Shown: positions 1-5,226 of the stretch, piece after piece | How positions within the stretch are numbered: position 1 is the stretch's first letter | How the letters are laid out: every line of letters starts with the position of its first letter | Origin: Methylophaga sp. | GTDB taxonomy: Bacteria; Pseudomonadota; Gammaproteobacteria; Nitrosococcales; Methylophagaceae | NCBI GenBank assembly: GCA_014762585.1 | Contig: JABURN010000031.1 | Coordinates: 1 to 5,226, forward strand | Direction: 5' to 3' | Length of the DNA stretch: 5,226 bases | Translations under genes and position numbers: made by a program | The notes under the pieces: model-generated | The model's database searches: none | The model's input: only the letters and a program-made list of their open reading frames with translations | Told to the model about the DNA's origin: nothing

Positions 1-875
1 GCACGCTCTGCCGCAAGATAGTCCCGGTTCAGGTAATGCAGGGAAGCGGTCATCAATGGCTCGCCCTCATAATCCAGCAGCAGCTCTTCTATCACCAACT
101 GCAAAGACTCATTGGCTTGAAAATAACGCAGGTCGGAAGTGTCGGAGCGCAGTGCGTCTTCCATTGCAAATACCCCGGCATTCAAATCACCGGCGAGTGC
201 GGTGCTCAATGCCAGGCCGACACGGGGCAGCGCAGAATGAGGTGAGCTCTGAACCTGCGCCTCAAAGGCGTATCTGGCGGTATTGATCTGATACTCGGCA
301 AGCGCGGACCACGGATCGACGGTGGAATCGTAGCTGTTGTCATCAGTTTGTTGCGGTGAGCGATAGCCGGTTATCGCTGGTGCGCTATTGAGGTTATTGC
401 GTTCTTGATAATAACCGGGCGCAACAATGACCCTGGTGTCCTGATGATCGCGGTAACGATAACCGGAGTAGGGGATGGCATCATACCGGTGGTGATATCG
501 CTCGTGTGAGTCACTGTAGCCAAAGGAAATATGGCCTTTGATGCCGCCATAGTCCTGACGATCATGATGGCGGGGCTTGTGATGATATTTGTCCGGTTTA
601 GGGCTCAGTTTTTTGTCCGGCCTGCCACTGATGCCGTAGGAGTGATGGTCTCCGTGACTGATACCGTGAGAATGATGGCCGTCACCTCGCCACTGTTGCC
701 TGGAGCCGGATCTGTCAGATGAATCCAATGTACCCAGGCGGCTGGTCTGTTTGCCGCTATCGCCAGTTCCCAGCCGGATGGCATCGTCCCTGGCCTGTAG
801 CGGGGCTGCGGACAATGCCAGGATTAGCAGAGCTGGTACGACTGTGTGTAAATGAGCGATGTGTCTGAGAGACAT
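1..875 (-). CDS. Secreted His-rich protein with helical TPR-like C-terminal region (partial, 3' end missing)
   Basis: This is an open frame of 291 complete codons from ATG at 875 running off the left edge, so its stop is not visible. I do not recognise the family. Residues 1-28 look like a Sec signal peptide: a short charged start, a hydrophobic stretch (VVPALLILALSAAP) and an LQA cleavage-like site. That predicts export to the periplasm or beyond. Residues 30-66 are polar and probably disordered. Residues 67-129 hold 14 histidines, several as HH pairs, mixed with Gly, Tyr and Asp. Residues 115-157 are Tyr/Arg-rich. From about 187 (DPWSALAEYQ) onward the chain is helical, with repeated Ala/Leu spacing (RVGLALSTALAGDLNAG, then MEDALRSDTSDLRY), like TPR or a related helical repeat. 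The start is supported by a strong GAGGTGG ribosome-binding site five bases upstream. Metal binding by the His-rich part is a guess. Confidence 0.8.
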   Translation of the reverse strand, partial: MSLRHIAHLHTVVPALLILALSAAPLQARDDAIRLGTGDSGKQTSRLGTLDSSDRSGSRQQWRGDGHHSHGISHGDHHSYGISGRPDKKLSPKPDKYHHKPRHHDRQDYGGIKGHISFGYSDSHERYHHRYDAIPYSGYRYRDHQDTRVIVAPGYYQERNNLNSAPAITGYRSPQQTDDNSYDSTVDPWSALAEYQINTARYAFEAQVQSSPHSALPRVGLALSTALAGDLNAGVFAMEDALRSDTSDLRYFQANESLQLVIEELLLDYEGEPLMTASLHYLNRDYLAAER

Positions 876-880
876 AACGA

Positions 881-887
881 CCACCTC
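881..887 (-). promoter_or_regulatory. Ribosome-binding site of the His-rich secreted protein gene
   Basis: On the minus strand this reads GAGGTGG, close to the Shine-Dalgarno consensus, and lies five bases before ATG at 875. It fixes the start of a gene whose 3' end is outside the window. The whole gap to the ybaK-like gene (876-942) is only 67 bases and I see no convincing terminator in it, so read-through from that gene is possible. Confidence 0.7.
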
Positions 888-942
888 AAGCAGGCAGGAG
901 TACAGTTCAGACTGGCAGAGCTGATCGTTAGTTCAGAACGTA

Positions 943-1437
943 TCAGGCTTTGACAAACTGACCTTGAGCTACATCACTCATGACCTTTTTCAGGTCGGCG
1001 GCCTTCAGGCCCAGCGCATAACCGAGCACGCCGCTACCAATCACGACATTGTCGAAGTCATCGACACTGTTATCGAGCAGGACTTTAATTTCTTCCGGTA
1101 AGGCGACGGGTGGCACGGCACCTACCACGTAACCGGTCGCCTCAGGCACTTCATCAAACTCGGCCATCCGCAGTTTTTTCTCATCCAGATGCTTACGCAG
1201 CGTGCCCCAGTCCGCCCGACCACCGCCGGCCACAGCGAGCAGAACATAGGTGTCAGAGCCGGTTTTGAACAGCAGGCTGCGAACCACAGAGTTGGGATCA
1301 TGACCTTTGTTACGCAGCAGTTCTTCCAGATTACGAATGGGTTTCTTGTCTTCGGTTAAGGGAATTTCAATGACTTCATAATCAATTCCCTGATCGGACA
1401 AAAGGGCAGTCACCGGTGAGGAAATGCTGTCGCTCAT
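943..1437 (-). CDS. YbaK/ProX-family aminoacyl-tRNA deacylase-like protein
   Basis: This 164-residue protein is a single YbaK/EbsC/ProX domain, the stand-alone editing fold related to the insertion domain of prolyl-tRNA synthetase. Characterised members hydrolyse mischarged tRNA, such as Cys-tRNAPro or Ala-tRNAPro, in the cytoplasm. Family landmarks are visible: VVRSLLFKTG at 51-60, a glycine-rich AGGGRADW at 70-77, the block TGYVVGAVPP at 101-110, and the C-terminal GSGVLGYALGLKAADL at 134-149. Two things are unusual against characterised members. The lysine of the VVK-type motif is Arg53, and the usual SPFGLP-like end of the glycine block reads PPVALP (109-114). An Arg at this position is, from memory, common in a YbaK subfamily of unknown substrate, so the protein is probably functional but its substrate cannot be assigned. 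A good ribosome-binding site sits just upstream. Confidence 0.9.
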   Translation of the reverse strand: MSDSISSPVTALLSDQGIDYEVIEIPLTEDKKPIRNLEELLRNKGHDPNSVVRSLLFKTGSDTYVLLAVAGGGRADWGTLRKHLDEKKLRMAEFDEVPEATGYVVGAVPPVALPEEIKVLLDNSVDDFDNVVIGSGVLGYALGLKAADLKKVMSDVAQGQFVKA

Positions 1438-1441
1438 AAGG

Positions 1442-1447
1442 TCTCCT
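1442..1447 (-). promoter_or_regulatory. Ribosome-binding site of the ybaK-like gene
   Basis: Minus-strand AGGAGA lies four bases before ATG at 1437 and supports that start. The gene therefore initiates independently and is not coupled to the metallopeptidase-like gene upstream, whose stop is 76 bases away. Confidence 0.7.
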
Positions 1448-1469
1448 GAAAAGCTTGTTTAACTTGGAA

Positions 1470-1485
1470 TATGCTGGCTAGCATA
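1470..1485. repeat. Short inverted repeat between metallopeptidase-like gene and ybaK-like gene
   Basis: TATGCT and AGCATA form a perfect 6-base inverted repeat around a 4-base centre (GGCT). It lies in the 76-base gap, about 30 bases upstream of the ybaK-like ATG. No T-run follows on either strand, so it is a poor intrinsic terminator. It could be an operator or a chance palindrome; the minus-strand half TATGCT also resembles a weak -10 element, but no matching -35 was found. Confidence 0.3.
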
Positions 1486-1513
1486 CTGGATTTCGGTACT
1501 GGCTTCATCCTGG

Positions 1514-2026
1514 CTAGGTTGAGCGAAGCTGCCATGTGGGTTCAAGTGAAGGATGAATAATACCGTGCTCAATCAGCCACTCGCGGGCATCCTCGGCATC
1601 GTGCTCAAACCAGGCTTTGGCACTGCCCAGGCGAAAGGTATATCCCCAGCGATCCATATCACGGAGCATACGGGCACGACCCAGTCTGTCGATATAGCCG
1701 GCGAGCAGAATCTGCAGAAAACAGACGCCGTTTTCTTCATCGTAATCGCCTTCGGCATCAGTATTCAGTGCGGCACGACGCTCGGGGTCCATGCAGATAT
1801 AGTGACCGGCTTCGTGCAGGGCTGAATGCACCGGCGTGTCGTCTCGTAAATACAGTTTATTGCCGATCAGGCCGGCTTCGCGTTCGCCGAAAAAACTGCC
1901 GGGAATCGCCTCATTCGTGGAGACATCAATAATCTGGATTCCGTAGCGGCTCAGCAGATGATGCAGATGCTGGCGCATGGCCGAATCACAGTTGATGACA
2001 TCCGTGGGATCAGACACGCCGGGCAT
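1514..2026 (-). CDS. Uncharacterised HExxH (zinc metallopeptidase-like) protein, coupled to tcdA
   Basis: This is a 170-residue cytosolic-looking protein with no signal peptide or membrane segment. I do not know a named function. The core is HSALHEAGHYIC (67-78), in which His71, Glu72 and His75 form an HExxH zinc-protease motif. About twenty residues on, an acidic cluster (DYDEEN, 94-99) followed by FLQILLAG could supply the third ligand. That arrangement recalls the HExGH...E...F-LL pattern of ImmA/IrrE-type peptidases, which is an inference from motif layout only. The C-terminal third (WGYTFRLGSAKAWFEHDAEDAREW) is charged and helical. Start choice: ATG at 2026 overlaps the end of tcdA by 17 bases. 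No Shine-Dalgarno site is seen, which fits translation coupled to tcdA termination. Alternatives are TTG at 2035, GTG at 2029 and ATG at 1978. I recall similar proteins beside tcdA in other Proteobacteria but cannot verify this here. Confidence 0.85.
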   Translation of the reverse strand: MPGVSDPTDVINCDSAMRQHLHHLLSRYGIQIIDVSTNEAIPGSFFGEREAGLIGNKLYLRDDTPVHSALHEAGHYICMDPERRAALNTDAEGDYDEENGVCFLQILLAGYIDRLGRARMLRDMDRWGYTFRLGSAKAWFEHDAEDAREWLIEHGIIHPSLEPTWQLRST

Positions 2027-2747
2027 CACCGACAATATGATTAATCACCATCCCGGCCAGGGTCAGGCCGAAGATAGACGGCATATAGCTGACAGTGCCG
2101 TTGACAGCACGGGCTCGCCCGCGACTTACTGGTTCCGGTGGCAGTGGCGGCAGTGGGGACTCGGTAGAAAAAACGGTCTGAATACCCCGGCCTACACCGC
2201 GTTTACGCAGTTGGGCACGCAGATGTTTGGCCAGTTTACACATGCTGGTGTCCATCAGATCGGCTGTACGCACCTGAGTTGGATCCAGCTTGCCACCGGC
2301 GCCCATACTGGCAAACACCGTCATCTCATTGCGCCAGGCGGTTTCCAGCAACGCACTTTTACTGCTGAGACTGTCGATGGCATCGATCACCACATCATAG
2401 CCGCGGCCTAAGATGTCTGGAATCGTGTCAGGCGTCAGAAACTCGGTAATGAGTTCGACTTCACAGTCAGGGTTGATATCTTTAATCCGGTTCGCCATGA
2501 CGTCAGCCTTGAGAACCCCAACGGTGGATTTCAGTGCCACCAGTTGCCGGTTCATATTGGAACCGGAGACCACATCGTGATCAACCAGGGTCATTTTGCC
2601 GACACCCATCCGCGCCAGCGCTTCAGCGGTGAAGGAACCGACGCCGCCCATACCGGCCAGAAAAATGTGCGATTGCTGCAGTCTCTCGATACCCTCATCC
2701 CCGATCAGGATATGAGTGCGCTCAAACAGCGGATTGGAATGTGCCAT
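2010..2747 (-). CDS. tcdA: tRNA threonylcarbamoyladenosine dehydratase (ct6A synthase), ThiF/E1-like
   Basis: TcdA (also called CsdL or YgdL) uses ATP to activate and cyclise N6-threonylcarbamoyladenosine at position 37 of ANN-decoding tRNAs, giving cyclic t6A. In E. coli it works with the CsdA/CsdE sulfur-transfer pair. The 245-residue protein has the whole ThiF/E1 nucleotide-binding signature: GMGGVGS (32-38), the acidic pair of VDHD (55-58), NMNRQ (64-68), Lys80, and IDAID (121-125). TcdA-type blocks follow: GAGGKLDPTQV (149-159) and VFSTE (192-196). It is about 20 residues shorter than E. coli TcdA (268). After VFSTE it has a proline-rich stretch (PLPPLPPEPVSRGRAR, 198-213) in place of the E. 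coli loop, which contains cysteines. It has no CxxC zinc site. The start at 2747 is backed by GAGG seven bases upstream. The 3' end overlaps the HExxH gene. Confidence 0.93.
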   Translation of the reverse strand: MAHSNPLFERTHILIGDEGIERLQQSHIFLAGMGGVGSFTAEALARMGVGKMTLVDHDVVSGSNMNRQLVALKSTVGVLKADVMANRIKDINPDCEVELITEFLTPDTIPDILGRGYDVVIDAIDSLSSKSALLETAWRNEMTVFASMGAGGKLDPTQVRTADLMDTSMCKLAKHLRAQLRKRGVGRGIQTVFSTESPLPPLPPEPVSRGRARAVNGTVSYMPSIFGLTLAGMVINHIVGDARRV

Positions 2748-2754
2748 TAAAAAA

Positions 2755-2758
2755 CCTC
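2755..2758 (-). promoter_or_regulatory. Ribosome-binding site of tcdA
   Basis: Minus-strand GAGG, seven bases before ATG at 2747 and followed by a T-rich spacer. The spacing is near optimal and decides the tcdA start. Confidence 0.6.
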
Positions 2759-2779
2759 AAAGCATCTGAATCGCTGCAT

Positions 2780-2808
2780 ATTTTCCTGTTAATCAGCGGA
2801 TTTGGCAA
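2780..2808 (-). promoter_or_regulatory. Possible sigma-70 promoter for tcdA
   Basis: In the 77-base gap between tgpA and tcdA the minus strand reads TTGCCA (2803-2808, five of six matches to the -35 consensus), a 17-base spacer, then GAAAAT (2780-2785, four of six to the -10 consensus). It would start transcription roughly 25-30 bases before the tcdA ATG and make tcdA and the HExxH gene a unit separate from tgpA. The -10 match is weak, so this is only a candidate. Confidence 0.3.
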
Positions 2809-2824
2809 AGCTGAGGCGTTGCGG

Positions 2825-4873
2825 TTATTTGCGGGGCTGGAACTGTTTGATTTGCAGTTCCAGCTCAGACAGCAAGGCATCACTGGCATGGCGATAACGC
2901 AGTTGGGTATAGAGCCGGGTGATGGATTCAATCTGCTGCTGGTATTGTGGCAGATGATTTTGCGCACGGGCGGCAAAGTCCAGCGGACCTTCATGCTCGC
3001 TTTTATTGAGCCCCAATCGCGCCAGCTTATGACAGAAAAGCGAATACAAACGGACAACCGGATCGGGATGTGCCCGGCGGTAATAGGACAGCAGCAACAT
3101 CACGATACCGGTCAGGGCCAGCAGCAAGGTGAGAATAACCGCCATTTTGCGCCAGTCCGGGTTATCCATGCCGAGTCGCGACAGGAAGGTTTTCTGGATC
3201 TGTGGACCGTAACCGACAATCCAGATATCCCAGGCAGTGTTGAGCGCATTCCAGTTGTTCTGAAGATCCCGCCAGACCTCAACCAGAGTGTCATTTCTGG
3301 CGATAAGCCTTGGAGAAGTGCGTTCCGAAGGCAGGATATTCGACATACCCTCTTCTACACGCTGGCTCGATACCGCGGAGGTGGGATCGATGCGCACCCA
3401 GCCTCGCTCCGGTAGCCAGACTTCACTCCAGGCGTGGGCATCTCGCTGCCTGACTGTCAGCACATTATCCACCGGGTTGACCTCACCGCCCTGATAGCCA
3501 GTGACGATACGGGCCGGGATCTCTGCTGCCCGCATCAAAATAGTGAAACTGGCTGCATAATGCTCGCAGAAGCCTTCCCGGGTTTCGAACAGAAACTGAT
3601 CCACGGTGTCGCCCTGCAATATCGGCGGCGACAGCGAGTAAACAAAGTTTTGCTGATTAAAGAATTGCAGTACCCGGTCAATATATTGTTCCGGCCCCTC
3701 ACTGGCTTGGATCCATTCACTGGCCAGTTGGCGGGTACGTGGATGTTTCCCCTCAGGCAGTTGCAAGGCCGCCCATAAATTGGGATCGCCGCCGGGATTG
3801 AGCTGGTAGTCGGTATGCGACTCCAGTGAATACTGAGCACGGTTTTTAATTCGTTTCTGGCTGTGCAACTCGGCATCGCTGGTCATATAAGCAGGGACAA
3901 CGGCCGGTTTTTCAGTGGGTAAATCCAGTGCAAACAACCAGCGCTTGTTGTGCGGTTCCAGCGTCATCGTGTACTGATAGGCTTCACCGCGCACCCCTAT
4001 CTGCGGTGCGGCCCGACTGCGTTCAGATTCAGGCAGCGGTGACCAGACAGTTCCATTGGTCTGCCATAACACCGGGCCACGCCAGTATCTGGCTGAAGCC
4101 GGTGGCAGGACATCGTTTTCAAACTCGACCCGGAAAGCAATCTCATCAGACTGAATCAACTGACTGATTTTACCCATCTGGATTTCTTCACTCATACCGG
4201 TGGTGCCGGTCTGGGTTGGGAGTTCCCCCAGGGTAATCTGTTCTGTCATGGTTGTTGTGGTGGCAGTACCGGTATCCTGTGGCAAACCCCAGATAGGGCC
4301 AGAAATGCGGGGAAACAGCACAAATAGAATCAGCATCACCGGTACCGCCTGTAGCACCATCTGTACTGATAGTTTCAAACGCCGTTTTATCGGCAGCGCC
4401 GAGGACTCACTGTTGACGCTGATCAGACAACTGGTCAAAAGCACGACAACCAGCATCATCAGCACTACCATCAGCATGCTCTGGCTGTAGAAAAAATTGG
4501 TGATGACCAGGAAGAAGCCGAGAAAACAGCTGAGATAGTAATCCCGCAGTGAGCGGATCTCGACCACCTTAAAAGCCAGCATGATAGTTAGAAGAGCCGC
4601 GCCGGCATCACGGCCGATGGTGAGACCAAACTGACCGAAAATCAGCACAATCATCAAAGCCGCTGTGCCATTGTGCAGCACTTTCAGCCAGCGGCTGGCA
4701 GCCGGCAAGGGCCAGCCACGATAGCTGTGAAGCAGGCGCCAGCTGATCATCAGCACAAAGGCAAGTCCGACCCAGAAAGGCTGATATACGAAGTGTGGCA
4801 GCGCGCCAATGAACAGGGCGATGATCAGTTGATTGATCGCGTGATGATCAGGTGAGGTATCTGCTTTAGCCAT
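2825..4873 (-). CDS. tgpA: TgpA-family membrane transglutaminase-like protein (DUF3488 - transglutaminase core - DUF4129)
   Basis: This is a 682-residue inner-membrane protein of the type of Pseudomonas aeruginosa TgpA. About six or seven hydrophobic segments lie between residues 13 and 188, with the family phrases MLAFKVVEIRSLRDYYL (98-114), NFFYSQS (126-132) and LFPRISGPIWGLP (186-198). A large periplasmic part follows, with the transglutaminase core at about 400-500. The catalytic triad is visible: Cys435 in GFCEHYAASF, His480 in RDAHAWSEVW and Asp496 in RIDPTS. A last membrane helix spans about 577-597, and a cytoplasmic DUF4129-like tail follows (GPLDFAARA, 629-637; YTQLRYR, 655-661). 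The physiological substrate of the family is unclear. ATG at 4873 is chosen because it overlaps the DUF58 stop by 8 bases (ATGGCTAA), which suggests coupling; no good Shine-Dalgarno site precedes it. Oddly, the linker at 199-240 looks internally duplicated. Confidence 0.93.
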   Translation of the reverse strand: MAKADTSPDHHAINQLIIALFIGALPHFVYQPFWVGLAFVLMISWRLLHSYRGWPLPAASRWLKVLHNGTAALMIVLIFGQFGLTIGRDAGAALLTIMLAFKVVEIRSLRDYYLSCFLGFFLVITNFFYSQSMLMVVLMMLVVVLLTSCLISVNSESSALPIKRRLKLSVQMVLQAVPVMLILFVLFPRISGPIWGLPQDTGTATTTTMTEQITLGELPTQTGTTGMSEEIQMGKISQLIQSDEIAFRVEFENDVLPPASARYWRGPVLWQTNGTVWSPLPESERSRAAPQIGVRGEAYQYTMTLEPHNKRWLFALDLPTEKPAVVPAYMTSDAELHSQKRIKNRAQYSLESHTDYQLNPGGDPNLWAALQLPEGKHPRTRQLASEWIQASEGPEQYIDRVLQFFNQQNFVYSLSPPILQGDTVDQFLFETREGFCEHYAASFTILMRAAEIPARIVTGYQGGEVNPVDNVLTVRQRDAHAWSEVWLPERGWVRIDPTSAVSSQRVEEGMSNILPSERTSPRLIARNDTLVEVWRDLQNNWNALNTAWDIWIVGYGPQIQKTFLSRLGMDNPDWRKMAVILTLLLALTGIVMLLLSYYRRAHPDPVVRLYSLFCHKLARLGLNKSEHEGPLDFAARAQNHLPQYQQQIESITRLYTQLRYRHASDALLSELELQIKQFQPRK
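4157..4273 (-). repeat. Diverged tandem duplication inside tgpA (protein level)
   Basis: Residues 201-220 of TgpA (TGTATTTTMTEQITLGELPT) and 222-239 (TGTTGMSEEIQMGKISQL) share a pattern: a Thr/Gly-rich lead, then M-[TS]-E-x-I-x-[LM]-G-x-[LI]-x-x. The two methionines are 18 residues apart. The second copy sits where family members, as I recall them, carry a single TGLSDSM..GDISQL-like element just before SDEIAFRV. The first copy would then be an extra, Thr-rich insertion after the WGLP motif. The DNA copies are diverged, so the event is old or the similarity is partly chance. Confidence 0.4.
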
Positions 4874-5226
4874 GATATAAAGCCAAAGTTTTAAGACAAA
4901 GATGCTGATGCTGCGGTCCGTTGCCCGCTTCGATCCGGTTACCCGGCAACTGCAGCCCATAGCGATGACCGGCGCGTTCTGCCTGCATCACCCAGCTGCA
5001 TAGTTGAGACAGTTTGGCTTCAGTGTCGGTGCGGCTTGCCAGTTCCTGCCAGCTTAAAACCAGCTCATACCCTTCGGGCCTGGAAAACTTTTTGCTGCGC
5101 ATCACCTCCTCCCGAGCCCCGGCTTTCCCGGCGCACCGGTCCATTCGCTCCCCCTCACGGTCATTACGCCGGCCCGCCAAATCCTCATCACCCCCCTCTT
5201 CACATGTCCACTCTTTTCTCCCCCCC
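4866..5226 (-). CDS. DUF58-domain protein (C-terminal part; 5' end outside window)
   Basis: The frame is open from the right edge (119 codons) to TAA at 4868-4866. The well-preserved part, from FSRPEGYELVLSWQEL on, is the typical DUF58 C-terminus: DTEAKLSQLCSWVMQAERAGHRYGLQLPGN, then a Gly/His-rich turn and CLKTLALY. DUF58 proteins are often membrane-anchored with a vWA-like fold and are encoded between a MoxR AAA+ ATPase and a TgpA transglutaminase, which matches tgpA immediately downstream with an 8-base overlap. Upstream, about 5100-5180 aligns in spirit with the family's GLRxYxxGDxxRxIHWKAxAR signature, but key residues are altered: it reads GRRNDREGERMDRCAGKAGAR, with Cys-Ala-Gly where Ile-His-Trp is expected. 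Because these changes cluster at the window edge in very G-rich sequence, sequencing error is more likely than true divergence. No genuine start codon is in the window. Confidence 0.85.
   Translation of the reverse strand, partial: GGRKEWTCEEGGDEDLAGRRNDREGERMDRCAGKAGAREEVMRSKKFSRPEGYELVLSWQELASRTDTEAKLSQLCSWVMQAERAGHRYGLQLPGNRIEAGNGPQHQHLCLKTLALYHG

Noticed and set aside
36..722. Several short open frames on both strands (36-245, 56-286, 531-722, and 371-565 minus)
   Set aside because: They are shadows of the 291-codon minus-strand frame, which has a signal peptide and a strong ribosome-binding site.
903..937. AGTTCAGA direct repeat (904-911 and 930-937) and the small CAGT/ACTG inverted repeat at 903-914
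   Set aside because: Only 8 and 4 bases long respectively, with no promoter elements placed around them; compatible with chance.
2027..2035. Start of the HExxH gene at TTG 2035
   Set aside because: TTG is a weak start and no Shine-Dalgarno site precedes it; ATG at 2026 is three codons downstream. The choice remains uncertain.
1977..2411. 144-codon plus-strand open frame
   Set aside because: It is antisense to tcdA, whose ThiF signature is unambiguous; the plus-strand product resembles no family.
2741..3415. 224-codon plus-strand open frame
   Set aside because: It is antisense to tgpA and the tcdA leader, has no recognisable domain, and is explained by the minus-strand coding sequence.
4874..4960. 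A longer tgpA start at ATG 4960 adding 29 residues
   Set aside because: The added residues are the out-of-frame reading of the conserved DUF58 C-terminus, contain no family similarity and have no ribosome-binding site; ATG at 4873 overlaps the DUF58 stop in the usual coupled way.
1..5226. tRNA, rRNA, CRISPR, insertion-sequence or attachment-site signals
   Set aside because: Nearly the whole window is coding, the gaps are 67-77 bases, and no repeated spacers, terminal inverted repeats, transposase or cloverleaf-like sequence were seen by eye.

Overview
The window looks like ordinary chromosome from a gammaproteobacterium, perhaps a marine Oceanospirillales-type organism. This placement rests on the gene families (a TgpA/DUF58 pair and a TcdA of the CsdL/YgdL type), the moderate G+C content and the clear Shine-Dalgarno sites. 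It is an inference; no marker gene fixes the lineage. All six supported genes lie on the minus strand, so the window is read from right to left. No RNA gene, mobile element, CRISPR array or gap longer than about 80 bases was seen.

Right end (4866-5226): the 3' part of a DUF58 gene, running off the right edge. Its stop overlaps by 8 bases the start of tgpA (2825-4873), a membrane-anchored transglutaminase-like protein with an intact Cys/His/Asp triad. DUF58 plus TgpA-type transglutaminase is a familiar pair, usually preceded by a MoxR ATPase that would lie outside this window. The outermost ~110 bases are suspicious: on the coding strand they are very G-rich and degrade an expected DUF58 motif, as contig-end sequencing error would.

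Middle (1514-2747): after a 77-base gap holding a plausible promoter, tcdA encodes the ThiF/E1-like enzyme that cyclises t6A37 of tRNA to ct6A. Its 3' end overlaps a small unrecognised protein with an HEAGH zinc-protease-type motif, so the two are probably translationally coupled.

Left (1-1437): after a 76-base gap with a short palindrome, a YbaK/ProX-type aminoacyl-tRNA deacylase-like gene carries Arg where the characterised members have a key Lys. After a further 67-base gap comes a secreted, histidine-rich protein with a helical TPR-like C-terminal part. It runs off the left edge, is open for 291 codons, and is easily missed because its stop is outside the window.

Two neighbouring genes (tcdA and the ybaK-like gene) act on tRNA, one in anticodon-loop modification and one in editing of mischarged tRNA. 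The spacing and separate ribosome-binding sites suggest three or four small transcription units rather than one pathway operon. I did not find convincing evidence for a wholly new multi-gene system. The best unexplained items are the HExxH protein coupled to tcdA and the His-rich secreted protein.
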